Source of the DNA: Mesostigma viride
Lineage: Eukaryota; Streptophyta; Mesostigmatophyceae; Mesostigmatales; Mesostigmataceae
DNA: 64,000 nt
Assembly: GCA_009746045.1 (NCBI GenBank)
Contig: RPFO01000333.1
Location: 1,151,674 to 1,215,673 of the forward strand
Direction: 5' to 3'
Shown one piece after another: positions 38,401 through 53,680 of the stretch. A program made the translations under genes and the position numbers. The stretch's first letter is position 1. Each line of letters begins with the position of its first letter. The notes under the pieces were generated by a model. The model was not told the DNA's origin. It made no database searches and saw only the letters and a program-made list of their open reading frames with translations.

Positions 38401-41400
38401 AGCAGCCACGACAGATGAGGCAGCAACTGTGCAAGGCCTGTGGCATCCGGTCCCTGGTGTGCAAGGGCCACCAGAGGCATGCCATCCCTCGCGTACTGGA
38501 GTGCATCGAGGTCACCAACAGGCGGAGCGCATCAAGAACACCGACGGGTCGTGGGGGAACACAATGGGTGGGCACCCCCAACCATGCAACGCTCGCATGT
38601 GCCCCGTGCGCCCGCGGCACGCTGCTTCGCCGCTCCAGCGGGCCAATCGGCCGTGGCTCCAACACCACCGAAACGAAATGCCGGGAATGGACGCACGCAC
38701 GCATGCCTGTGTTCGCGTCGGGCTGCTCCGTGTCAGGAGAGCTTTCTCTCACGCACAACCTCGCGAACAGCAGTGCCTTCCCTTGCCCCTCTCGCCCTCA
38801 CCTCCCTTGGCCCCACGGCCTGCAGTACCCCTGCCCCTGCCCCCGTCAGTCCTCACCTTGGATATGCACTCCAGCTTGGCCTGCAGGTCACGGCATTTCT
38901 TCTCGGCCCCCGCAATGTGGCCCCGCTCCTCCTCCACCGCCGCACGCAGCTCCTCCAGCGCGCGCTGGCAGCCGCCACCGTACGCATGGCAAGGCACGGC
39001 AGCCACACGACACACAGCAAGGCCACAAAGGCATAAAGCCGCCGCCACGATGCCGAGGGAACGCCACCAACAGATGGCCACAAAAAGGAAGCAAAGCCAC
39101 CCAGGCGCGTCACAGAGGGATGCCACAATGTCATGCCGAGGATCATGTCCCGTGCCCAACCAGGGCACGAACACACATGCGAGGCGACAAGAGGTATTGA
39201 TACGATCAAGATGAGACATGCAATGCCGTATGTCATCAGGCCATAGGGGAGGGCACGTGCGCGCACGTGGCCGCCACGGCCCCTGTACCCTGCTCATGGC
39301 TGTGTGCCAGCCTTGGTAAACAAGTAACGGAGGACATGGGGAGTGTCAAGCATTTCACAGCACAAAATCAATGACATGGAGGCATCTCAACATAAGAACA
39401 TGGGTTATCTGGAGCGGGGACATCCAGGCAAAACAGCAAACTCCATCACCGGTCCATCGCAGCGCCTCGGGGCGTCTAGCGAGCTCCCGAAACCGTGAAA
39501 AATGGATCCGGTGCCAGAATTTTGGCAACAGAGTGCGCTCTGGTCGAAATGTTTGAGGGCGGCGCCAAGGATAAGTTTCAGGAACCTGTGCACACTTCCC
39601 GCCGGTCCAGTACCTGGTTTTAGGAAAAGGAGTGCACTCTGGTGATCCTGCTAGCATGCTCCGGCGCTTGATTTTTAGTGCAGGAGTCAGCTTTGACCAT
39701 GCTGTATTTACAAACAAACGCTGAGAACTGACCAAGTATTGGTTGCTTCTAGGAAGACGTATCGACTTTCAGGCCGGCGTCAGGTTGTTGTTGTTGAATC
39801 TGACACCGGACATGGCGTCAGGCATCGTCATCATGTTTGCTTTGACGTTCTTGCAAGTTGCAAACCACCATCGCACCGGCTTATACCAACAACCGGCCTG
39901 AAGCGGGAGCACTGCAGTACAACATGATGAATCATCATTAAAATTCTTCTAGTCAGAGACTATGGTAATATCCCTTACTACTAAGAGCTGCTAGCAAAAG
40001 TGCCACGTGACATACAACCAACGTAGCTCCCAAAGTAGCTGTTTTCGACCCGGCGCAGCCCGTTTGCTCGCGGAGCGCACTCGGCCATTTTCCACTTGGC
40101 TGGCGCCGGGCGGCGCGCTAGGCCAAGTTGAGTAACTCTAGAGCCCTAGGATCTGGCTCTAAGAAGAGGGAGCGGCTCTTGTGCAATTTATGGGGGGATG
40201 TCCCCCCTCCTGGGTTATGACACACATACAATATGCTAGTGGCGGCATGCTGTCACATTTCCTGAGGGCATGCCATGTATGGATGCGCACTGCCATGCCA
40301 CTTCTGGGGGTGAGAAGTTGGTGCACGCAAATAGCGGCATGGAACCCAGGTAGCTGCGGTGCAGGGGCAGGCGCGGCCATTGGTGGTGGGGAAGTGGAAA
40401 GGGCGCATCAATCTGCCACTGCCATCCGGGCCCTCTAATCACGCCAAGGGCAGCCGATGTGGCCCTTAGAAAGCAGCAAAGGCGGTTGATGTGAGCAGGG
40501 CTGCTATTTTGCGCACCCTACGCCCTGGCCCGTGCGTTCGCCAGTAGCAACAAGATGCAGCAACATTACCGTGCCACCCCGCCCCCCTCACCTGCAGCAA
40601 TCGCCTCCTCTCACCGGCAGCCAAAGCATGCATCATTATTGTGGTGCCCTCACCGCCTCTCGTTCCCTCACCTGCAGCTTCTGCGGCGACTGCACCACCT
40701 GCGCGGCCAGCGCTGCGTTGTCGTTGCGCGCGTCCATCAGCAGGATCTTGGCGTTGTCGATCTGGGGATAGGAGTGGGAGGGCGGAGGCGGCGATGTGCG
40801 CGGTGATGTAAGGGCACGGGTGAGAAAAGACGGTGGGCCGACCCATGGGGACAGGTGGTGCGCACGGACGGCGGCAGGGAGTACGCGGCAACATCCCACG
40901 AGGGCAGACGGGTAGGGACGCACACACGGGGGGTAGCGGGCGGGCGGGTGAGGCGGGCGGTGGACTCTGGCAGGTGCCTTGGCCGACACAAGGTCACATA
41001 GGCACGCGCGTGGATGTGCTGGACATACATGGGGCGTACAGAGCAGCGGCATGGTGTCGGGCGCATGGGGGGGTCCCCCGCATGATCTCCCCACGGAAGG
41101 ACGGATGAGAAACCACGGCCACAAGTACTGCAGTAGCTGCCGTGAGACAGCTGGCGGCACCTGAGAAGGCCGCGGGCGCTCACTGTGCGTCTCAGGATGG
41201 GCAGCATGCATTTGTGCGGTGTGTTGACAAGGGGTAAAGACTATCACCTGGCAGCCCGTCAAATCGGAGACAGGGAATGTATGCCGAATGCAGTCGTGAC
41301 GTCCTAGCAAATGACAGGGGGGAAACCAGGACCAAGGGAGCAGGCAAGGAGCCAACAGAAGGGACAGCAGGGGGCCCCTGCTCTACCCTGAACGTGCACT

Positions 41401-44400
41401 GCCCGCATGGCCTTGTTCCGCACTTGCCTTGTTCTGGAGCTCGTTGGTTGCGTGCTTGGTCTGCTTGACGTCACGGTTTAGCGCGGCCTGTACACGTGTG
41501 GCAGCAACAAAAGGACACGTAAAACACAGCGCATTCCCAGCAGCCAGCCAGCGGGTCAGCTAGCCTGCTGATGCATACAGCGCCTGGCGGGAAAGGTTGG
41601 CTGACTGGAGAAACGTGCAAACACGAGCTCGCTGGACGGTCAACTTATCATCGTCCCATGTGAGGAGGCCACCTGTCGGGTTGCCTGACCTCCGGGTCCA
41701 CATCAAAACGCCTGGACCAGCCAGTGCTGTTGCTGCATTCTTGCCAGCCCGCCCGCTCCCAACGCGTACATGTGCGGCGACCCAAAGGAGGGAAAGGAGC
41801 ATATCTATGCTTGGAGCCGCAAAGAGATCTACCCTAAGGGCCGTATACCGCTCTCTCCAACGACCCGAATTAACACTTCCCCCAACTGGCAATTGCCCGC
41901 CCCCTTGGCCTGCATGGCCACGCCCATCATCGGCTGTGCGCCCCCCTCGACCTGCACCGGACCGCCCCTCACCTGCTGCGTGTTGAGCTGCGCCACCGTG
42001 GCGGCGAGTGCATTGGTTTCCCCCGTCAGCTGCTGCACCAGCGGCTGCTGGCTGGCGCGCTCGTCCAGTATCTTCTGGATCTCGGCCTTGAGCTGGCCGA
42101 CGCAACGCAGCCATGTCGCATCCACAACGCCACCCACATGGCCGCAACACATGGGTAGAAGGAGGCAAACACACGCACAATGGCAAGGGCATACGCTGAT
42201 GACGAGGGAGGGACAGTCTAGGGAGAGGGCGGCGGGCAGGTAGGAAGGCTTGCTTCGGGTCTCTACCCACACGCGATGCTGTGCACCTTGTGTTGCAGGT
42301 CATGCCAACCACTCTCCCCGCAGGCACGTGCAACGGGAGACATACCCATGCTACCGTGAGCAAGCATTCAAGCATGCATTCAAGCAAGAACCGGGCCGAG
42401 GGTATGGCTCCTTGGCCAACGCGCCCCATGCGTTGCAGTTGCAAGCGCAGCATTGTATGCGCAGGCCAAACACACTGGCGTACAACAAGCCAAACACACT
42501 TGCGGCCAGTGGGTGAGGGGACAGCCGCATGCGGTACGTAATGAGCTGCCCTCCTAGGAGGCGTGGCAGACTCCTCCCACCAACAGCTTACTGCAGCATA
42601 TTCGGGTCTGCACCAACTTTATAAGCAGGCTCAGCCCAGCCAGTCGGTGGCCCGATGGCCAACATGACCCCCGATCCTTGCCGGCTGCAAGGCCCCCACG
42701 CCTCTAGCAGCAAGCACCCTCTCAGCCCCCCGCTCCCTATCAACAAGGACCCCCTAGCCCCAACCCAGCCCCACGGTCCTAGCGGGCTTCTAATTTTACG
42801 TGGTATTCGCACATCACACCCCACGGTTGCTCTGGCCTCCAACTTACCACCAACCGCCCCCCCCCGTTCATTATCGCCCCTACTCTCATCCCCTACCCGC
42901 CACCACCCACCCGACCCCCGCGTCCCACCCGTCCCAAACCCTTCACAGCACCCACCCCCGCGTTCATCTCGTCCACGGCCGCGCGCCGCTCGAGCAGCAC
43001 GTCACTGCGCGCCTGCAGCGCGTGGTAGGCGGCGAGCTTCTCCTCGCGAAACTTCGCAAAGTTTATCACCTGGGGGGGGGGGGGGGGGCAGGGAGGAACA
43101 CACACGCGCCACGTGTGCGGGAAGCAGGCACCCACAAGGGGGCATCACAGGCAGTACAAGGGCCGTGCCAGCGAGGTGTGTCGTGTTATGGGTTCGCGGA
43201 CGGCATTTCGAGGATGACGTGATACACAATAGGGGGCGTGATGCCAACAATACCTAGTAGGGGGCAAGAGCCCAGACAAGGGGGTGGGTGTCCACACGAG
43301 GGGGGGACTGGGGATGCACGCGGGGCCAGCAACGCGACAGCACAACGCAGGGGAGAGAAAGCCAACATGACAGCGGAGGCTTGCTCGGACAGTACAACTG
43401 TCAAGTAGCGTGATTAGGGATGATCTCCATCTGCATCACCTTGCCCATGCAGCGGCCACCTGGCATGGCGTACGCACACGTCATACCATGCACAATCGGG
43501 GTGTACTGAATGGGGAACTCTTAACGGGGTACGTTCATGGCAAAATGTACAGCAGGCTATGTAAGGGGTGATGCTTGTTAGAGCCTAGTCCACGCTGGCA
43601 GGAGAGAACGACGGCATTGTTGCTGTTTGTTTGCCTGAAACGAGCACGCTGCACCCCCCATGAGGGTGTAGGAAGTACTGAGGGGAACAGGGATGGTTGC
43701 CAGGAGGCAGGGAAGGGTGGGAACACTTGTCGGCGATGTGACGGGCCAGTCATGAACCAGCGCAGTGAAAGCGCAACGGGTCGGGTAAAAAGCTAGTCCC
43801 CGGTGTCGTGATTGCTTCGGAGGAGCATAAGAGTGATGGCTCAAGGAGTACGCCGCCACAAGCCCATCTGAAGAAGAAGACAATCTACCAAACGTGGGCA
43901 TGTTCAACATTAGATTAAGTTCGGGGGTTACAGGATTGGCTAGGCGAAGCATTCGCAACTCGACCCAAAAGGCCGGAGTCCCCGCAATGGCTGACTCGAC
44001 AAATGATGATCGATCACCTCTGCCCGACACTTCCCCGCCGCTCCCATCCCCTGAGGTCGCTTTCTTTGCTTTACATGGTCCACAACATAACAACTGTTGG
44101 AACCATTGTGCTGCACGCTCCCTACACATCCATAAACACCCACCGCGCTCAAACTTCGACGAACGCGCTTGTGATCGGGCTTGTACAAGTCTTTCAGCGT
44201 GAAATCATGGAAGCCGGATGCATCCATAAGCTTGCAAAGGGCTCGGTCAAATGATAAGCTTCCAATGGACTCCTCGTGGAGCTCAGGGTACTCAAGTAGA
44301 TCCATCGCGCGGAAAATGGGCTGGTGCAGCTCCTCCCTGTTATGGGGAGTTGCGTGATGCCCACAGTAGAAAGAGGAACATTATTGGGATCTGTTTCACC

Positions 44401-44634
44401 TTACCGCGCGCCTCATACGCAAAGGCCATAATGTCCTCGGCGATTTACGAAGCCATTCGACGAAGTATATGCATACCTGGTAACGCCAACGAGAAGTTGA
44501 ACTATGCCCTCGAAGACGGGTCTTATAACCTCGTACGTAGGCTTCAATAAATCAGCCTCCGGAATGTGGAGGTCTAGTTCTGCAAGGCATGCCAAAATTT
44601 CCTGGTTGTTTAGTATTGGAAATGAGAAAGACAT
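35413..44634 (-). CDS. NUF2: NUF2, Ndc80-complex kinetochore protein
   Basis: Twelve exons in transcript order: 44634-44477, 44336-44144, 43069-42956, 42092-41973, 41487-41428, 40761-40672, 38964-38857, 37754-37701, 37039-36925, 36389-36232, 35809-35714, 35496-35413. All phases agree; the product is 449 aa, normal for NUF2 (about 430-470). Residues 1 to about 150 are the CH-like head: MSFSFPILNNQEILACLAEL, LLVGVTREELHQPIF, FHDFTLKDLYKP, then SLSAVINFAKFREEKL. The rest is coiled coil and includes the family hallmark QVVQSPQKLQ and RALEEL…DLQAKLECISK. NUF2 pairs with NDC80 and, with SPC24/SPC25, links kinetochores to spindle microtubules. The intron after exon 5 begins with GC (AAG|GCAAGT), a GC-AG intron; a GT alternative would break the frame. 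It is divergently arranged with fabG. Identification is very secure. Confidence 0.96.
37774..37915. repeat. (CCCCATG)n array in a NUF2 intron, about 20 copies
   Basis: Pure ccccatg units, the same heptamer as the 2.7-kb array in GBF intron 6. On the NUF2 strand it ends about 18 nt upstream of the acceptor of exon 37754-37701. Confidence 0.96.
37964..38143. repeat. 45-bp tandem repeat, four copies
   Basis: Units start at 37964, 38009, 38054 and 38099 (gtgtgtgagggccgtagagc…), nearly identical. They lie in the same NUF2 intron as the ccccatg array. Confidence 0.93.
38965..40671. other. Long NUF2 intron without recognisable gene
   Basis: This 1.7-kb intron between exons 40761-40672 and 38964-38857 has less repetitive sequence of mixed composition (including gttgttgttgttg near 39787). 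Nothing in it could be identified; parts may be old mobile-element debris. Confidence 0.5.
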
Positions 44635-45697
44635 TTTCTGCCTCTCTCAAATAGCCGTGATTCTCTAGAAATGCTGCGGAATGCTACCGGTATGGACGCA
44701 CGGGTCTAGCCACCCAAACACAAGAGCCACACGAATTGCAAAGGCCCCGCAAGCTGGTGCGATGTTTGGATGGCAAACGGCAGGGCGCCAATTTGTTTTC
44801 ATATCCTGGGCTGGGCCAATTCATGCCACCTGGCCAAGTGGCCCCCAACGGCTATCGCACCAGCGCGGCGCAGGGAACTACGCAGTATATTCCGTCACGC
44901 GGGAAAGTACACGCAACTGCACCTTGTGAACAGCAACCACGTGCGGCGTTGAGTTGGGTTAATTTGGGTTTATTCCCGCGCCGACAACTCACACGGGCAA
45001 CAACAAGTCAACAACATGACGAGTTGACGACCGGCATGGGAATCAAATATGCCCATGTGCGGCTATGTGCGGCTTGGCCAACAACAACAACAACACCACC
45101 TTGAGTTGAGTTGAGTTGAGTTTATTCTTGCGCCGACAACACCAGTGTCCAGTCCTGTGGAACTCAGGTATGCACAGTTGGCAACTTGGCATGAGCATTG
45201 AGCGGGTGCCGAGAAGCCCGAGATCCCCCGCTGAAATTCGGGGAAATGGGTATATTTTATTAGCCAATTATGGACCAAAGAGGTGAGAGGGGAAATGAGT
45301 ATCAGCGAATCCTAATGAAGGTGGGCACACACACGTGTGGCGGTGACAGGTGAAAGGCTAATAGGGCGCGTTATATATCGTCGATATCCCCCGCTGAAAT
45401 GACAAAAGCTCTTTGCGCTGGAGGGGCTTGGTAATACAATGTAATTGGAAGGTAGTCATGGAGCGCGACAGCGCCGCGCCGGGCACGCCCAGACGTTTGG
45501 GCGCTTCATGATGACGTTGGCGTCCGGCATGGAAGATGTCATCCTGCGTCCCCGGTGCAGCAAAATATCCCAAGACACAGACCGTGCCCGCTTCCCAGCT
45601 CATTAGCGAGTTTGTGTGAGACGTCGTTTTGCGTCTTACTCCGTGTTCACTCCCGTTCCCAACGTCTTTTACTCCGGCAGCACTTAAGCTTTACACA
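44635..45697. other. Head-to-head NUF2/fabG intergenic region with retroelement-tail-like segments
   Basis: It must hold both promoters. At 44966-44988 and 45118-45140 there are two copies of gGtttattcYYgcgccgacaac; on the minus strand these read as GTTGTCGGCGC…GAATAAAC followed by CTCAA pentamers (ctcaactcaactcaac), like the 3' end and simple tail of a non-LTR element or SINE. Sequence common to both copies beyond the motif is limited. No open frame of note. Confidence 0.5.
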
Positions 45698-49265
<3,568 letters not shown>

Positions 49266-49545
49266 ATTATCCCCAGCGATTCAAGATTGAGTTTTGTTCC
49301 TTCCCTGAGTGGTGGAAACTTTTCGTTGCACTCAGATTGCTTTTGATAGCATAAAGCAATCCCTTTTCAGGGGCAGTGCTCATAGCATGTCCTTGAATAT
49401 TGTAACCATGTGACTCAATGAGCCAGTCGAAGAATGTATATTCTAGATCCAGGATCTGTACCTATTGTCAATTTTGGTTCTCAATTTTTCATTTGAAGAT
49501 TCATAATAAAAGTCAATGGCTTGCGAATTAAAAAATATATATAGA

Positions 49546-49831
49546 CACGTGTGTAGTACTCCTACACACAGATCTCGAGTGATTTATCTAGTACCAAATC
49601 CGAAAGGCTTGCATCACTCCCCGGACAGGAGAACTTTTGCGGATGACTGTAGGTGTAAGTTGGCGATGCCATGGTATCCGGAGACGTCCGTCCTATAGTC
49701 AGCAAAATTGGTGCGAGAGGTCCCCAGTTCGATTCCGGTCGGATTCATTTGCAGATCGCGTTTTCCGCGTTTTCCGCGGCCTGGCACTGAACGCAAAGGT
49801 TTTCACCTTTGCGGAGTGTCTGATCAGAATA
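49546..49831 (+). mobile_element. SINE-like element, copy 1
   Basis: About 286 bp starting cacgtgtgtagtactcctac and ending tgatcagaatat, followed by an AT-rich aataaattaaaatt. It is about 95% identical to an inverted copy at 50134-50426. Internally, tccgtcctatagtc … ccagttcgattccggtcgga resembles a tRNA with a Pol III B box (GTTCGATTCC) and ends that pair at six of seven positions, but the anticodon arm is missing (about 58 nt). A tRNA-derived SINE is the likeliest reading; no target-site duplication was established. Confidence 0.6.
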
Positions 49832-49960
49832 TAATAAATTAAAATTATAACATGCCTCCGTTGGGAGATCATTTCGCACATATCCCTTGATGGATGGGTG
49901 GAGTGGAGGAAGCCGCGTAATCAAACGAACCTAACTGTAAGCTAGAAAATCCTAACTACG

Positions 49961-51031
49961 CTACTCATCAAAACGCCTCCTTTTGGGGGGAGGTGGCTTG
50001 CCCACAGGGGCTGGCGTGTGAGCCTTGACAATCTTCTGCCACCGCGTCTTGTTCTGCATGGCAGTCCAAAGAAGGGGATGGGGTGTACACACTGGGCTGG
50101 GACCACTAGGTCGGCCATGGCAACATCTGGGTGTATTCTGATCAGGCACTCCGCAAAGGTGAAAACCATTTGCGTTCAGTGCCGGGCCGCGGAAAACGCG
50201 GGAAAACGCGATCTGCAAATGAATCCGACCGGAATCGAACTGGGGACCTCTCGCACCAACTTTCGCTGACTATAGGACGGACGTCTCCGGTTACCATGCA
50301 TGGCATCGCCAACTTACACCTACAGTCATCCGCAAAAGTTCTCCTTTCTGGGGAGTGATGCAAGCCTTTCGGATTTGGTACTAGATAAATCACTCGAGAT
50401 CTGTGTGTAGGAGTACTACACACGTGACCGCTCGAGACTTGTTCAGTCTCGAAACGTGAGACGGGCTGAACACGGGTGTAGTTCGTGGCATGTTTCCCTA
50501 CCCTTTAATTTGGGAATGTCCTTGGGGCCAGGCCAAGTCAAAATATGCCGCCCTGGCTGGCCAAGCCGCTGGGGGCCGGCTAGACCAAGGGCGGTGTCGA
50601 CCTGGATGGTGCGAGCAAGGTGTCCTACACATGCTATACTACGCTGCCTGATCTCGTCCGAAATGCGAGGCATGCCCTGGTACGAAGATTCTAAAGACCT
50701 ATGCGTGGAAAACCCTACATTCAGGGCCTGACGGATCGAGCATCCTGGTTACCGTGCCGTTCAGTTTAGCCGCCAGCGTGTCCGTGAGCGTCCATGCCTC
50801 GGCGCCATACGTGAGCACCGTGAGGACGAGGACCTTGAAGAGCATGCATGCGCTTGCGGTGCTCGCCCAGGCCCTGAGCGAACGGAGCGGCCTGGCCCAG
50901 GCCAGGCCGATGCGGATGTCCACATCGCCGGCGGTGTCACGGAGCATGCATGCTCCCCAACAGTTTAATTGAAGCGATCGCGGAACGGCAGCGGTGGGCG
51001 ACTGGAGGCCCCAAATTCGTGGTGTCCTCAA
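49961..51031 (-). pseudogene. Decayed non-LTR retrotransposon: C-terminal reverse-transcriptase remnants
   Basis: Minus-strand fragments in order: 51031-50699 with ACMLFKVLVLTVLTYGAEAW and TLT, the strongly conserved segment after the LINE RT domain; 50673-50443 with IRQRSIACVGHLART (matching the R-x-x-x-x-GH-x-x-R pattern of LINE C-termini) and GQPGRHILTW; 50133-49961 with WTAMQNKTRWQKIV ending at a TAG stop. The fragments are in different frames, and the inverted SINE-like copy (50134-50426) interrupts them. Endonuclease and RT catalytic cores (FYADD) are not seen, so the element is deleted and dead. Confidence 0.75.
50134..50426 (-). mobile_element. SINE-like element, copy 2 (inverted, inserted in the LINE remnant)
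   Basis: Reverse complement of the element at 49546-49831 with about ten differences, including a short cat insertion and gaca/agaa substitutions. The same tRNA-like segment with B box is present. It separates two RT C-terminal fragments of the LINE, so it inserted after the LINE. Confidence 0.6.
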
Positions 51032-51423
51032 TTAATAATTAATTAATAAGCACGTGACTGCGTCACGTGGGTGCCAATACAGAGTAAAGGAACCTTCAAC
51101 CCTATATACACAGCGAGAATTGGAGGGAGGGCGCCCTAGCTTCTCTCACTGCCGCAGGTGCGGGGCAGGCCACAGAGCGCTCTCTCCATGGCATGGTGCC
51201 GGGCCGGGCGCAACACTGTGGACCCGTGCAATACAACCAGTGCAATACCATAGCGGGTAGGCTGACGCATAGCTTATGCCACAAATGTGAGGTGGGCTCA
51301 AGACGTCGGCAAGCTGCTGGCCACAAGGTGCCAGAGCTAATTGAATGTACTATAACGCTGTGCGCTAATATCGTTTCAAGTGCTGTAATGCCTAAGCTAT
51401 CCCATATAATCGATTGCCCCCAT
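51032..51423. other. Unidentified stretch between LINE fragments
   Basis: The order on the minus strand (ORF1, this stretch, RT C-terminus) implies that most of ORF2 should lie here, but only about 390 bp remain and no RT or endonuclease motif is readable. The left part has an ATTAATAATTAATTAATAA tract (51028-51050) next to cacgtgactgcgtcacgtg. Confidence 0.5.
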
Positions 51424-52928
51424 CTAGACAACTAGCTGGAGTGCTCTATCCCGGAGAAGCCCGGGGGGGCTTCCACAGTTTCTTGTTGACATAGAGGTCC
51501 CCGCCCCGCCAGTACACTTGGGGCTTCTCGGCCGGTTGGTCTTGTGGCGCCGGATGTAGTCGGGCCACTGATCACGGTGTTGCTGCTGCTGGGCTGGCGT
51601 CAGGTCGTCGTCAAGCGACCAGGAGGTGTCCACCAGCCGTTCTTGCGGCGAGAGAGGAACCGAACTCGGGCTGTGATGTCGCTGAAGGTGAGGACCACTG
51701 GAGGGGGCCCAGCCTTGGCCCGTGGATGGGGCAGGCGGTAGGCGCCCTGCAGTATCGCACCTGACAGCTGCGCATGCACGCCAAGAGCTGTTTCTTCAGC
51801 TCGTCGAGAAGAGAGTCTGGGGTCTCCTCCGGCGGCATGTCGAAGCGCCTGAGGATGACCCGGCAGCGGCGACGGTCGCGGTCAGCGACCTCGCGGCGCG
51901 TGTCTTCCAGCTCCTGGAGCTTGGTGGTGATGGCGGTCGTGGTAGAGGATGCCTGGCTCTCGAGCAGGTCCGCCCAGGAGGCGCGAGTCGAGGGGTCATC
52001 GCTAGCCCTACCAGCAGGTTGGGCGGCGATGGTGGCCGTTCGCTCGGCGATCTCGGGGACCTGCGTGGCCAGGGCGTCTACCTTGGCAGCAACTGCCTCA
52101 AGTTTCACGGTGCCTTGGCCGACTCGGCCTTCCACCTGGTTAAGGCGGGTGGTCACAGTGGCTGTGGCCTCGGAAACTTTGGTGGCAATGTGCTCTTGCG
52201 TAGCAGTAAACTGAGGCTGGAGCTTAAGGGCGACTCTGGCTTCAATGTTGTTGACCTTGGCCGAGAGAGTGAACATTGAGTGGGCCGTCAGGCGCGTTCA
52301 GGGCGGCGAGCTGCTCAGCCATCGGCAAATTTTCGGCCAGCTGCTCCGCCACTGCAGCCCGGATGGAGTCCGTGCTGGGGGAGGTGCTGCTCTGCGGGGA
52401 TGCTGCAGCTGCTGTGGCTGCCCGTCTGACTTTTTGCAGGAGGCTCCTGAGGCCAGCGTAGCCAATCTGGGTGATGTCCTGGGCGTCGCAGCGCAGGTAG
52501 CTGCACATGATGACTGCCTTCAAGTACGCCTCCGGTTCTTGAAGCAGCCATTCCCAGGCGGGCTTGGTGACCTTGTCGCCAGGGGTAGGCAGGAAAAGCT
52601 CGTCACGGCGGGCCAGGAACTTGATAACATCGTCACATTGTTCCTTCGTGAGCGTAAAGATTTCCAAGATGCAAAAATCCCGCTGGCCGGCGCCGAAGCG
52701 GCGGACGTCCCATTTGGTATGGGAAGTTCGGGTTTTCTTGGGAATGGGCGACGAATTTGGCGTAGAGCACTGCGTCGAGGGAGGCAGACCGGGGGGGGGA
52801 GCTTCGATCAGCGCGAAAAGGTTGGCGTCCGCAGGAGTTGATGTCGCAGTCGCACGTGCTGCTGTCGACGGGAATGCCGACGACAGCTCAAAATGTTTGT
52901 CAAGGCTGCGTTTTGGTGGCATTTGCAA
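51424..52928 (-). pseudogene. LINE ORF1 (gag-like) with frameshifts
   Basis: Starts MQMPPKRSLDKHF at 52928. The first frame runs to about 52242 (residues with WDVRRFGAGQRDFCILEIFT and YLKAVIMCSYLR). The reading then shifts near 52262 into a frame with a long heptad-rich helix (QEHIATKVSEATATVTTRLN…) and an RRM-like start (RRCRVILRRFDMPPEE, SLLDELKKQL). Further shifts near 51740 and 51640 are needed to follow VVLTFSDITARVRFLSRR and SWSLDDDLTPAQQQQHRDQW, the C-terminal pattern of L1-like ORF1 proteins in plants and algae. Coiled coil, RRM and basic C-terminal domain fit an L1-clade RNA-binding ORF1p. It is broken and presumably nonfunctional. Confidence 0.7.
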
Positions 52929-53680
52929 AATACTGCGTTACAGCCGTAACCGATTATATACTAGCAGATGCGTCTTGAAAAGACGCATGCATCTGATGCA
53001 AGTAGCCTGACTGAATTTGGGGCTCAGACACAAAAGTTCTGAGCTCCGCCGTCAGCCATGTCCGCTCGTGGCTCGTGGCTCGTCCTCAAATTCAGCTGCA
53101 AGTTTCACAACTGCGGCAGGAATTTCGCCGGAGCCTGTGGCTAGCTGCGTCATAACGCAGACGCTGGACCGCCTCCGTGACCTCGCGAGAGGTGAAAGGA
53201 GGCATGTCTGACGCGTCTACATGCAACTAGTGAGGGGCACTGAGCCCGGCGTACGCAGATATAGTCAAGGCACACCACCCGATCCGACGGCCCAAAAAAG
53301 GTGGCAAGCTGCTCAGCGAGACATGATGCAGACGATATTTGTAGCTTTCGTGTATAATTATTGTTCTAATAAGATTAGCAGCTAGAGTACTCCGTGGGAC
53401 TGCCCATGCGCATGACAGGCAAGTACTAACTTATATCGGGACCAACGGGAGCACGAGTTTATTATTATTTAACCAACGGGAGCACGAGTTATTTAATTAT
53501 TTATTTAATTATATCGGTGCTACGTCAGCTTGAGACTGGCTCTGGACCATAGTAAGTGAGATAACTATTCCTGGACACACATGTGGCCTGCGCTGGTTGT
53601 CTCCTTGACATGGCGGTCCAACTTCATGAAGGGACTAGAGGTATGTACCAACAGCTCTTGCACGTCCCTGCGTGTCCTTG
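52929..53680. other. Intergenic, with two copies of an AT-tailed motif
   Basis: The right flank of the LINE ORF1 start (probable 5' UTR on the minus strand), including the inverted repeat tgcgtcttgaaaagacgca at 52969-52987. At 53443-53459 and 53474-53490, caacgggagcacgagtt is each time followed by (att/attta) tails, the motif also found at 34881. No gene. Confidence 0.55.

Noticed and set aside
49690-49750. Functional tRNA gene (B box GTTCGATTCC)
   Set aside because: There is no anticodon arm, about 58 nt in total, mismatches in the T stem, and two copies embedded in a longer repeated element; kept as part of a SINE-like element.
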